Source: an uncultured Collinsella sp. (GTDB taxonomy: Bacteria > Actinomycetota > Coriobacteriia > Coriobacteriales > Coriobacteriaceae). From it: 5,870 nucleotides of DNA. Position numbers and translations under genes: made by a program. Below, piece after piece: positions 1 to 5,389 of the stretch. The stretch is from positions 1 through 5,870 of the forward strand of contig CAUCXP010000104.1 of the NCBI GenBank assembly GCA_958446785.1. Direction: 5' to 3'. Below the pieces are notes generated by a model, which was not told the origin of the DNA, searched no databases, and was given only the letters and a program-made list of their open reading frames with translations. Position 1 is the stretch's first letter. Every line of letters begins with the position of its first letter.

Positions 1-187
1 CCGCATCAAGGACCTGGGCATGAATCCCGAGCAGTACAAGTACTACCTTGACCTGCGCCGCTACGGTTCCTGCAAGCACGCCGGCTACGGTCTGGGCTTC
101 GAGCGCTTGGTCATGTATCTGACCGGCGTGGGCAACATCCGCGACGTCCTGCCGCACCCGCGCACCGTGGGCAACGCCGACTTCTAA
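1..187 (+). CDS. asnS: Asparaginyl-tRNA synthetase, C-terminal end (5' truncated by window)
   Basis: The open frame (codons from position 2) ends at TAA 185-187 and gives the last 61 residues of a class II aminoacyl-tRNA synthetase, the cytoplasmic enzyme that charges tRNA-Asn with asparagine using ATP. The segment [17 protein letters not shown] is class II motif 3, with the conserved arginine that contacts ATP. The ending [17 protein letters not shown] is the typical AsnRS C-terminus, which separates it from AspRS and LysRS of the same subclass. The natural stop is present and the end looks intact. The gene is closed by the intrinsic terminator at 234-269, so it is probably not co-transcribed with the downstream regulator. 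The catalytic core and anticodon-binding domain lie outside the window. Confidence 0.95.
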   Translation, partial: RIKDLGMNPEQYKYYLDLRRYGSCKHAGYGLGFERLVMYLTGVGNIRDVLPHPRTVGNADF

Positions 188-233
188 TCGTCGGACGCTA
201 GCTCGCGTCGCCACACGCCAACGCTCATCGCAT

Positions 234-269
234 AAGCGTCTCTCGACATCGGTCGAGAGACGCTTTTTT
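234..269 (+). terminator. Rho-independent terminator of asnS
   Basis: A perfect 14-bp stem (234-247 AAGCGTCTCTCGAC with 252-265) encloses a four-base loop ATCG. The 3' arm runs directly into a T-run (264-269). It begins 46 bases after the asnS stop codon and has every feature of an intrinsic terminator for the + strand. The stem also has A residues at its 5' edge, but only two, so termination in the reverse direction is less well supported. Confidence 0.92.
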
Positions 270-282
270 CAACAACATCCGT

Positions 283-315
283 CAAGCTTTTGGCAAGTTT
301 TTGGTCAGTTGACCA
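283..315. promoter_or_regulatory. Tandem 11-bp repeat next to a 14-bp palindrome, candidate operator
   Basis: CAAGCTTTTGG (283-293) is followed without a gap by CAAGTTTTTGG (294-304), a direct repeat with one mismatch. The second copy runs into TGGTCA-GT-TGACCA (302-315), a palindrome with 6-bp arms and a 2-bp spacer. The block lies between the asnS terminator and the WYL-family regulator gene, 131 bases before its start codon. No convincing -35/-10 pair was found here. A binding site for the regulator itself is the natural guess, because autoregulation is common in such proteins, but this is inference. Confidence 0.4.
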
Positions 316-445
316 GGGCTGTTGAAAACTCGACCCGCCGCTTGCCGACGGCTACCGACCGCCCGGAGTGTCCTGCACCCCTGGGAAAGCCCCGCGCCCT
401 AGGCTCCATACCGTCGCCACCCAAAACGGAAAGGACGTGGACGCC

Positions 446-1231
446 ATGACCGAAACCGCTGTTGAAACTTACGAGACCACGACGAGGGGCGCCGCCTCGA
501 TGGCAGCCTATCGCGCCGTTCGCATCCTGCAATTATTAAGCGAAAACACCGGCGAGGACAAGGCCATGCTTTCCGATGAGTTGATCCGGCGTCTCGCCCA
601 TCCCGACGACCCCGCCCGCATGCCCATCTCGGCGGCGCGGCGCAGCATCTACACCGCCATCTCCGCACTTCGCCATGCCGGATACGAAATTGAATACAAG
701 CGCGGCGTGGGGTATCGGCTCTTGACCCGTCCGCTCACCGACGAAGAGATCATCCGGCTCCACGGCATGGTCATGCGCAACCGCTCTACGCCCATCGCCA
801 TTCGAAAAAGCATGGCGCAGCACCTGGTCGCCATGGCGAGTGCCGACGTTCGCGGCTACCTCGATGCACCCGAGCCTGCTCCAAGCGCAGGCGACAAATC
901 CACCAAGGCCATACGCACGCCCGTCAAGCGCATCGATGCCTGCGAGCTCATCGAGCAGGCCATCGACCACGGAACCACGGTGAGTTTTGATATTTCGAGT
1001 GTCACGGCACGCGGAGAGGTCGAAGTGGCGCGGATGACACTCCGGCCCTTTGCCATCAAGCAACGAGACGGCATCTCGTATTTGCTGGGAACGGTCTATG
1101 ACGCGCGAGGCGCCGACGACACGCTGCGTACCGTTGAGATCGGCCGCATGAGAAACGTCACCACACGTCTCCTCGACGGCAAGAAGCTCTTCGCCGTCCT
1201 GGACGAGGACGATGCCTCCTCCGCCGCATAA
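446..1231 (+). CDS. Transcriptional regulator with winged-helix and WYL-type domains
   Basis: This encodes a 261-residue cytoplasmic protein. Residues about 22-92 look like a winged helix: helices in AYRAVRILQLL, a probable recognition helix around SAARRSIYTAISALRHAGYEI, and a wing ending RGVGYRL. Residues about 163-245 resemble a WYL domain, with RPFAIKQRDGISYLLGTVYD followed by LRTVEIGRMRNV. The family's signature triad is SYL here (residues 211-213), not WYL. WYL domains are known as sensory or nucleic-acid-binding modules attached to HTH regulators, often repressors. The frame is open back to a GTG at 368, but ATG 446 was chosen because AAAGGA (430-435) lies 10 bases ahead. An in-frame GTG at 437 is too close to that site. 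The gene sits ahead of an ABC importer on the same strand, which it could regulate; the 160-bp gap with its own promoter argues against a single shared transcript. The ligand is unknown. Confidence 0.82.
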   Translation: MTETAVETYETTTRGAASMAAYRAVRILQLLSENTGEDKAMLSDELIRRLAHPDDPARMPISAARRSIYTAISALRHAGYEIEYKRGVGYRLLTRPLTDEEIIRLHGMVMRNRSTPIAIRKSMAQHLVAMASADVRGYLDAPEPAPSAGDKSTKAIRTPVKRIDACELIEQAIDHGTTVSFDISSVTARGEVEVARMTLRPFAIKQRDGISYLLGTVYDARGADDTLRTVEIGRMRNVTTRLLDGKKLFAVLDEDDASSAA

Positions 1232-1300
1232 GACCCTCCGCCGCCCATTCGACTACCCGTACCGCCCATCCGATTCTGTATTAAAAAACCCGCCAGGCTG

Positions 1301-1328
1301 TTGTAAAAATGGACATCAGCGCTACTAT
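1301..1328 (+). promoter_or_regulatory. Candidate sigma-70-type promoter of the importer operon
   Basis: TTGTAA (1301-1306) and TACTAT (1323-1328) are separated by 16 bases, in the only AT-rich part of the gap before the binding-protein gene. Each box matches four of six consensus positions. Transcription would start near 1335, leaving a leader of about 57 bases. An overlapping reading of the -10 is TATAGT (1326-1331), with a less favourable 19-base spacer. The second box lies in CGCTACTATAG, nearly repeated upstream of the permease gene. Confidence 0.45.
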
Positions 1329-1333
1329 AGTTC

Positions 1334-1359
1334 CACTTGCACTTTGTCCCAGTGCAGTG
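1334..1359 (+). promoter_or_regulatory. Inverted repeat at the predicted transcript start of the importer operon
   Basis: CACTTGCACT (1334-1343) can pair with AGTGCAGTG (1351-1359) over nine base pairs with one bulged T (1337), leaving a 7-base loop. It lies just downstream of the candidate -10 box, so it could be a DNA operator or a 5' leader hairpin. Part of its 3' arm can instead pair with the G-run ahead of the start codon: bases 1347-1353 with 1377-1383. Confidence 0.4.
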
Positions 1360-1391
1360 TTTCCAGCCATTTTTATACTGGGGGTAATGAT

Positions 1392-2372
1392 ATGAAGGAC
1401 ATCACCATCAGCCGCAGGAGCCTTCTGGTCTCCGCCGGTCTGCTCGCGCTCGCCCCGCTCGCCGGATGCGGCGGCAACTCTGGTTCCGGCTCTGCTGCCG
1501 CCGGTTCCGACTACACCATCGGCGTTCTGCAACTCACCGAGCACTCCGCACTCGATGCCGCCAACGACGGCTTTGTCAAGGCCATCAAGGAGAGCGGCCT
1601 TAAGGTCAAGATCGACCAGAAGAACGCCCAGAACGACCAGTCCACGTGTAAGTCCATTGCCGACAAGTTTGTGGGCGACAACGTCAACCTGATTTATGCC
1701 ATCGCCACGCCCGCCGCGCAGGCTGCCGCCGGCGCCACGGCCGATATCCCCATCGTGGGCTGTGCCATCACCGACTACGCCGCCTCCGGCCTGGTCCAGG
1801 ACAACGACAAGCCCGGCACCAACGTCACGGGCGCTTCCGACCTCACCCCAGTCGCCGAGCAGCTCGAGATGATGCAGAAGGTCCTGCCCGACGTTAAAAA
1901 GGTCGGCCTGCTCTACTGCACCGCCGAGTCCAACTCCGACGTCCAGATCAAAGCCGCCAAGAAGGAGCTCAACAAGCTGGGCCTCGAGTACACCGATTTC
2001 ACCGTCTCGAGCTCCAACGAGATTCAGTCCGTCGTCGAGTCCTCCGTGGGCAAGGTCGACGCGCTGTACTCCCCCACTGACAACACCATCGCCGCGGGCG
2101 CTTCGCAGGTCGGCCAGATCTGCAAGGAGAATAAGCTCCCCTTCGTGACCGGCGAGGAGGGTATGTGCATGGCCGGCGGCCTGTTCACCCTCTCCATCAA
2201 CTATAAGGACCTGGGCTACGCCGCGGGCGAGATGGCCGTTAAGATCCTGAAGGGCGAGGCCAAGCCCGAGGATATGCCGATCAAGCACCTCTCGAGCAAG
2301 GACCTGGTCGTCGTCAAGAACGACGAGATGGCCGAGGCTCTGGGTATCGACCTTTCCGCTCTGGACGAGTAG
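1392..2372 (+). CDS. ABC transporter substrate-binding lipoprotein (TrpX-like, PF04392 type)
   Basis: This encodes a 326-residue extracytoplasmic solute receptor for the importer encoded just downstream. Residues 1-26 form a lipoprotein signal peptide with lipobox LAGC; Cys26 would be lipidated. SRRSLL (7-12) resembles a twin-arginine motif. A Gly/Ser/Ala linker (27-40) precedes two periplasmic-binding-protein lobes. Family hallmarks are GVLQLTEHSALDAANDGF (44-61), KNAQND (77-82), AIATPAAQA (103-111), NVTGASDL (144-151), ESNS (179-182) and SPTDN (227-231). Length is normal for the family. ATG 1392 was chosen because it starts the signal peptide and follows a G-run (1380-1384) at 7 bases; a longer in-frame extension upstream has no signal-peptide logic. 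Characterised relatives include the tryptophan-linked TrpX proteins, but the ligand cannot be read from the sequence. One visible deviation is ITDYAASGLV (126-135), where the usual family version has Pro after Asp. Confidence 0.88.
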   Translation: MKDITISRRSLLVSAGLLALAPLAGCGGNSGSGSAAAGSDYTIGVLQLTEHSALDAANDGFVKAIKESGLKVKIDQKNAQNDQSTCKSIADKFVGDNVNLIYAIATPAAQAAAGATADIPIVGCAITDYAASGLVQDNDKPGTNVTGASDLTPVAEQLEMMQKVLPDVKKVGLLYCTAESNSDVQIKAAKKELNKLGLEYTDFTVSSSNEIQSVVESSVGKVDALYSPTDNTIAAGASQVGQICKENKLPFVTGEEGMCMAGGLFTLSINYKDLGYAAGEMAVKILKGEAKPEDMPIKHLSSKDLVVVKNDEMAEALGIDLSALDE

Positions 2373-2442
2373 CGCCATGCGCGGTAACGCGTCTAGGGCC
2401 CGCACGCGCGCCACAGCCGCGTTATTCAATATCTGAGTCCTT

Positions 2443-2473
2443 GGGGCGAACGCTAAAGACCGGCGTTCGCCCT
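2443..2473 (+). terminator. Hairpin between binding-protein and permease genes, possible partial terminator
   Basis: GGGCGAACGC (2444-2453) pairs perfectly with 2463-2472, extended by G-U pairs at both ends. The loop is about seven bases. The following TGCTTGTTT is only moderately T-rich, so termination would be partial. In such importer operons a hairpin here often raises binding-protein mRNA relative to the membrane parts by blocking 3' decay or causing attenuation; that role is inferred. Confidence 0.5.
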
Positions 2474-2527
2474 GCTTGTTTCGGATGAGACAAAACATCC
2501 GTCCGCAGCTCTTTTATGCATTGGTAC

Positions 2528-2538
2528 CGCTATTATGG
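2528..2538 (+). promoter_or_regulatory. Possible -10 region ahead of the permease gene
   Basis: CGCTATTATGG matches 9 of 11 bases of CGCTACTATAG (1320-1330) at the candidate operon promoter. It contains TATTAT (2531-2536), a fair -10 box. The -35 position (about 2509-2514) is poor. It could give the permease and ATPase genes some transcription independent of the hairpin at 2443-2473. Confidence 0.25.
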
Positions 2539-2576
2539 AAAATCACGTGTCCACCCTATCCTAGGAGGTATGAAGC

Positions 2577-3500
2577 ATGCTCATTGCATTGCAGGGCGCC
2601 GTTTCGCAGGGCGTCCTCTGGGGCATCATGGTGCTTGGCGTGTTTATCACGTTCCGCCTGCTCGACATCCCCGATATGACCTGCGACGGCAGCTTTGCCC
2701 TCGGCGGCTGTGTCTGCGCCGTACTCATCGTCAACAATAACGTCGACCCCTTGCTCGCCGTGCTGGCCGGCATGTGCGCCGGCGCCATCGCGGGCGCCGT
2801 CACGGGCATCTTGACCACCGTCTTTGAGATTCCCGCAATCCTCGCCGGAATCCTTACGCAGATCAGTCTGTGGTCCATCAACCTGCGCATCATGGGCAAG
2901 TCCAACACGCCCATCCTTGCCAAGGGCACTATCTTCTCATCCGTCAGCAACATGACGGGCCTGCCGCAGTCCACTGTTGCCATTATCCTAGGCATTGTGC
3001 TGGCCGTGGCCATCGTCGCCATCCTGTACTGGTTCTTTGGCACCGAGATCGGCTCGGCGCTGCGTGCCACCGGCAACAACGAGTACATGATCCGCGCCCT
3101 AGGCGTCAACACCAACTCTACCAAAATGATCGCCCTCGTGCTCTCCAACGCCCTCATTGGCCTTTCGGGTGCGCTCATCTGCCAGAGCCAGAAGTATGCC
3201 GACATTGGCATGGGTACCGGCGCCATCGTTATCGGTCTTGCCGCCATCGTCATCGGCGAGGTGCTCGGCCGCCTGCTGCCCGGCGGCCTCACGCAGTTCT
3301 CCGTCCGTCTGGCCTCCGCCGTCTTTGGCTCCGTGGTGTACTTCCTCATTCGCGCCATCGTGCTGCAACTGGGCATGGACGCCAACGACATGAAGCTGCT
3401 CTCCGCCGTGATCGTCGCCGTGGCCCTGTGCGTTCCCGTGGTTTGGGAGCGCTATAAGCTCCGCAGCTCCTACACGAAGGGAGATGAGGCAGATGCTTAA
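2577..3500 (+). CDS. ABC transporter permease (BPD_transp_2 family, TrpY-like)
   Basis: This encodes a 307-residue polytopic inner-membrane protein that forms the translocation path of the importer. Several hydrophobic stretches are visible, for example residues 13-25, 59-82, 134-154, 216-230 and 281-295. RLLDIPDMTCDGSFALGG (27-44) is the conserved N-terminal block of this permease group. GTEIGSALRATGNNEYMIRALGVN (155-178) is the cytoplasmic EAA-like coupling loop that docks on the ATPase. The start ATG 2577 has AGGAGG (2563-2568) at a spacing of 8 bases. The gene follows the binding-protein gene after 204 bases and overlaps the ATPase start by 8 bases, so the last two genes are probably translationally coupled. 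A single permease gene implies a homodimer. Length and motifs are normal. Related families carry tryptophan or other small solutes; the substrate is not determinable here. Confidence 0.88.
   Translation: MLIALQGAVSQGVLWGIMVLGVFITFRLLDIPDMTCDGSFALGGCVCAVLIVNNNVDPLLAVLAGMCAGAIAGAVTGILTTVFEIPAILAGILTQISLWSINLRIMGKSNTPILAKGTIFSSVSNMTGLPQSTVAIILGIVLAVAIVAILYWFFGTEIGSALRATGNNEYMIRALGVNTNSTKMIALVLSNALIGLSGALICQSQKYADIGMGTGAIVIGLAAIVIGEVLGRLLPGGLTQFSVRLASAVFGSVVYFLIRAIVLQLGMDANDMKLLSAVIVAVALCVPVVWERYKLRSSYTKGDEADA
3477..3483 (+). promoter_or_regulatory. Ribosome binding site that decides the ATPase start
   Basis: AAGGGAG (3477-3483), inside the permease gene, directly abuts ATG 3484 but lies 9 bases before ATG 3493. 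The second spacing is functional and the first is not, so the ATPase is taken to start at 3493. Confidence 0.7.
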
Positions 3501-4287
3501 GCTCTCGCACGTCAAGAAGACCTTTAACAAGGGCACCGTCACCGAGAAGCGCGCGCTCACCGGCGTCGACCTTACCCTCAACGACGGCGACTTTGTAACT
3601 GTGATCGGCGGCAACGGCGCCGGCAAATCCACGCTGCTCAACATGATTGCCGGCGTATATCCGCTCGATTCGGGCGTTATCGAGCTCGACGGCACCGACA
3701 TCTCGCGCCTGAGCGAGTCGCAGCGCGCCAAGTACCTGGGCCGCGTGTTCCAGGATCCCATGCGCGGCACCGCAGCCGACATGCAGATTGCCGAGAACTT
3801 GGCCCTCGCCAAGCGTCGCGGCCAGCGTCGCGGCCTTTCGTGGGGCGTCACCAAGGCCGAGAAGGACGAGTACGTTGAGTTGCTCAAGCGCCTGGACCTT
3901 GGCCTGGACACGCGCCTCAACGCCAAGGTCGGCCTGCTTTCGGGTGGCCAGCGCCAGGCACTCACGCTGCTCATGGCCACGCTCACCAAGCCGCGCTTGC
4001 TGCTGCTCGACGAGCACACCGCGGCACTCGACCCCAAGACCGCCTCTAAGGTGCTCAATCTGACCGAGGAGATTGTCGACGAGAACCACCTGACCACGCT
4101 CATGGTCACGCACAACATGAATGACGCCATCCGTCTGGGCAATCGCCTGATCATGATGCACGAGGGCCACGTTATCTACGACGTGGCGGGCGACGAGAAG
4201 AAGTCGCTCACCGTCGCCGACCTGCTGCAGAAGTTCGAGGAGGTCTCGGGCGGCGAGCTCGCCAACGACCGCATGCTGCTGAGCTAA
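3493..4287 (+). CDS. ABC transporter ATP-binding protein (TrpZ-like)
   Basis: This encodes a 264-residue cytoplasmic ATPase that powers the importer with the permease encoded just upstream. All nucleotide-binding motifs are intact and in order: Walker A GGNGAGKST (39-47), Q-loop VFQDP (85-89), ABC signature LSGGQRQA (149-156), Walker B LLLLD with catalytic Glu174 (169-174), D-loop ALD (178-180) and the H-switch VTHNM (205-209). ATG 3493 is preferred over ATG 3484 because the ribosome binding site AAGGGAG touches the latter. The resulting overlap with the permease stop (3493-3500) is typical of coupled translation. Length fits a single-domain ATPase with no regulatory extension. The stop codon TAA (4285-4287) contributes its last two bases to the stem of the hairpin at 4286-4324, which probably ends the operon transcript together with the next hairpin. 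Confidence 0.92.
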   Translation: MLKLSHVKKTFNKGTVTEKRALTGVDLTLNDGDFVTVIGGNGAGKSTLLNMIAGVYPLDSGVIELDGTDISRLSESQRAKYLGRVFQDPMRGTAADMQIAENLALAKRRGQRRGLSWGVTKAEKDEYVELLKRLDLGLDTRLNAKVGLLSGGQRQALTLLMATLTKPRLLLLDEHTAALDPKTASKVLNLTEEIVDENHLTTLMVTHNMNDAIRLGNRLIMMHEGHVIYDVAGDEKKSLTVADLLQKFEEVSGGELANDRMLLS

Positions 4288-4324
4288 ACCTACCAAAAAG
4301 GGACAGGTTTATTTTGGCAGGTTT
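4286..4324 (+). repeat. REP-like hairpin 1 with GGGACAG loop motif
   Basis: AAACCTACCAAAA (4286-4298) pairs with TTTTGGCAGGTTT (4312-4324) over 12 of 13 positions; the one mismatch is A4292 against C4318. The loop AGGGACAGGTTTA carries GGGACAG at its 5' side. The stem begins in the last two bases of the ATPase stop codon. T residues follow the stem, so it may act as a weak terminator. Its stem and loop are close relatives of the hairpin at 5388-5426 (CTACCA, GGGACAGG). Confidence 0.7.
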
Positions 4325-4340
4325 TATCTGCGCAAACGTC

Positions 4341-4380
4341 AAAACCGCCGCAAAGGGACAGACGCCCTTGCGGCGGTTTT
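4341..4380 (+). terminator. Terminator-like REP hairpin 2 with GGGACAG loop motif
   Basis: AAAACCGCCGCAA (4341-4353) pairs perfectly with TTGCGGCGGTTTT (4368-4380). GGG (4355-4357) and CCC (4365-4367) extend the stem past one bulged A (4354). GGGACAG (4355-4361) again sits at the start of the loop although the stem sequence is unrelated to hairpins 1 and 3. The strong GC core ending in TTTT makes it a good candidate for the end of the importer operon transcript. The A-rich 5' arm would allow the same on the other strand. It lies 16 bases after hairpin 1. Confidence 0.7.
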
Positions 4381-4443
4381 CGCATATTATGTCGATAATC
4401 CAGCATCAGCAGGGACCACTGGTTAAGAACTAAGGAAACTGCC

Positions 4444-4580
4444 ATGAGAAGACCTCTTCCCCGTCTTGCCTGACCGCCGCACTCCTTGCCGGCGTGCTCG
4501 CCGGCGCCCCAGCTTACGTCACCGCGGCCACCCTATCTCAAGTTATCGGCGCGTCCGATGTGATCGAACGGGCTTCTTGA
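4444..4580 (+). pseudogene. Frameshifted and truncated remnant of a secreted-protein gene
   Basis: ATG 4444 follows AAGGA (4432-4436) at 7 bases and reads MRRPLPRLA before TGA 4471-4473. The frame starting at 4470 continues without interruption to TGA 4578-4580 and reads LTAALLAGVLAGAPAYVTAA, then 16 further residues. Joined by one extra base near 4470, the two parts form a textbook Sec signal peptide: basic N-terminus, alanine/leucine core, cleavage site near APAYVTAA. No start codon exists in the second frame between the preceding in-frame stop (4431-4433) and 4470. Even when repaired, only about 45 residues remain and no mature domain is recognisable, so the gene also lost its 3' part. Alternatives are a sequencing error at the CC run or a nine-codon leader peptide. 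The parent protein is not identified. Confidence 0.6.
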
Positions 4581-4621
4581 TGGGTATCATGGTTGAATGA
4601 TCATTAGGAGGTTTTCCCTAC

Positions 4622-5389
4622 ATGGAATTGTTTGAACCGATTCTTCATTTCTTTGAGCAGCGCTGGGTCCACAACATCATCTGGGCCGTCATCTTGGTAA
4701 TAGTCACCGCCATCGCCGCCAAGGTGGCATCCAAGACCCTGCGCCACCTACTCAACCGAGACGACAACCCGCTTCCCGCATCGAGCATCTTCATCAACAT
4801 CGCGCGTGCCGTCATTTGGATGATCGGCGGCAGCTTTATCCTCGACAACTGCTTTGGCATTAACGCAAACGCGCTCGTCGCCGCTCTTGGCGTCGGCGGC
4901 ATCGCCATCTCGCTCGGCTTTCAGGACACGCTATCAAACCTTATCGGCGGCATGCAAGTGACCTTTATGGGCATCATCAAGCCCGGCGACAATATCGAGG
5001 TCGGCGGCGTGTCGGGCGTGGTCCAGGACATCACTTGGCGCCACACGACCATCGAGGACGCCTGCGGACAGACCATCATCGTCCCCAACTCCAACATCTC
5101 CAAGAACACACTCGTGCACCTCATGCCCTTTGGACGCGTTGTCGTTCCCGTCGCGGTGAAGGACACGTCAAAGTGGGACTCGCTCGATGCGCTGGCAGAC
5201 GAGCTCGCCTGTGCCACCAAGGTCGCCGTTTCACCCATCTCGGGCTTTGACAAGGAACCCTACGTGCTCTTTAGCGAGATCGGCGACTTTGGCGTCAAGG
5301 GCAAAATCATCTTTATCGTCAGCGACGATAGCACCACCTTCACGGCAGCCGACGCCTGCATTCGTGCCATCGCCCCCATCATCGCCTAA
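4622..5389 (+). CDS. MscS-family mechanosensitive ion channel
   Basis: This encodes a 255-residue membrane protein expected to form a homoheptameric channel that opens under membrane tension and releases solutes during osmotic downshock. TM1 is about residues 17-36 and TM2 about 56-77. TM3, the pore helix, is about 84-113, with the Gly/Ala-rich stretch ALGVGGIAISLGFQDTLSNL. The cytoplasmic beta domain follows, with IKPGDNIEVGGVSGVVQDI (119-137) and the conserved IIVPNSNI (152-159). The C-terminal alpha/beta domain is short but complete. The size is near the minimal MscS form, with no extra N-terminal helices or sensor domain. ATG 4622 has AGGAGG (4606-4611) at a spacing of 10. The gene stands alone between the pseudogene remnant and hairpin 3; a candidate -10 box is TATCAT (4585-4590). 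Its stop TAA lies partly inside the stem of that hairpin. Confidence 0.9.
   Translation: MELFEPILHFFEQRWVHNIIWAVILVIVTAIAAKVASKTLRHLLNRDDNPLPASSIFINIARAVIWMIGGSFILDNCFGINANALVAALGVGGIAISLGFQDTLSNLIGGMQVTFMGIIKPGDNIEVGGVSGVVQDITWRHTTIEDACGQTIIVPNSNISKNTLVHLMPFGRVVVPVAVKDTSKWDSLDALADELACATKVAVSPISGFDKEPYVLFSEIGDFGVKGKIIFIVSDDSTTFTAADACIRAIAPIIA

Noticed and set aside
368..445. Upstream extension of the WYL-type regulator from a GTG at 368
   Set aside because: The extra 26 residues look like translated spacer, and a ribosome binding site lies properly before ATG 446.
1374..1379. TATACT as the -10 box of the binding-protein gene
   Set aside because: It matches 5 of 6 bases, but there is no -35 at a usable distance. 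Transcription would start about 6 bases before the start codon and exclude the ribosome binding site.
1212..1391. Upstream extension of the binding-protein frame from ATG 1212
   Set aside because: It would overlap the regulator gene and place 60 residues ahead of a lipoprotein signal peptide. The region instead holds promoter-like boxes and an inverted repeat.
2385..2424. TAACGCG/CGCGTTA inverted repeat after the binding-protein gene
   Set aside because: The arms are only 7 bp with a 26-base loop and no T-run, so it is weak compared with the hairpin at 2443-2473.
1281..2498. A 405-codon open frame on the - strand opposite the binding-protein gene
   Set aside because: Its product is a Val/Gly/Leu/Asp-rich low-complexity string with no motif. 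It is the antisense reading of a high-GC gene whose + strand has a lipobox and all family motifs.
3484..3492. ATG 3484 as the ATPase start
   Set aside because: The ribosome binding site AAGGGAG directly abuts it with no spacing; ATG 3493 has a 9-base spacing.
3099..4296. Long - strand open frames opposite the permease and ATPase genes
   Set aside because: They have no ribosome binding site logic or known motif, and the + strand carries intact Walker A, signature and Walker B motifs over the same bases.
4444..4473. Nine-codon leader peptide as the main explanation of this start
   Set aside because: The adjacent frame continues the same signal peptide precisely, and no attenuator-like structure or run of one amino acid's codons follows. 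It is kept only as an alternative to the pseudogene.
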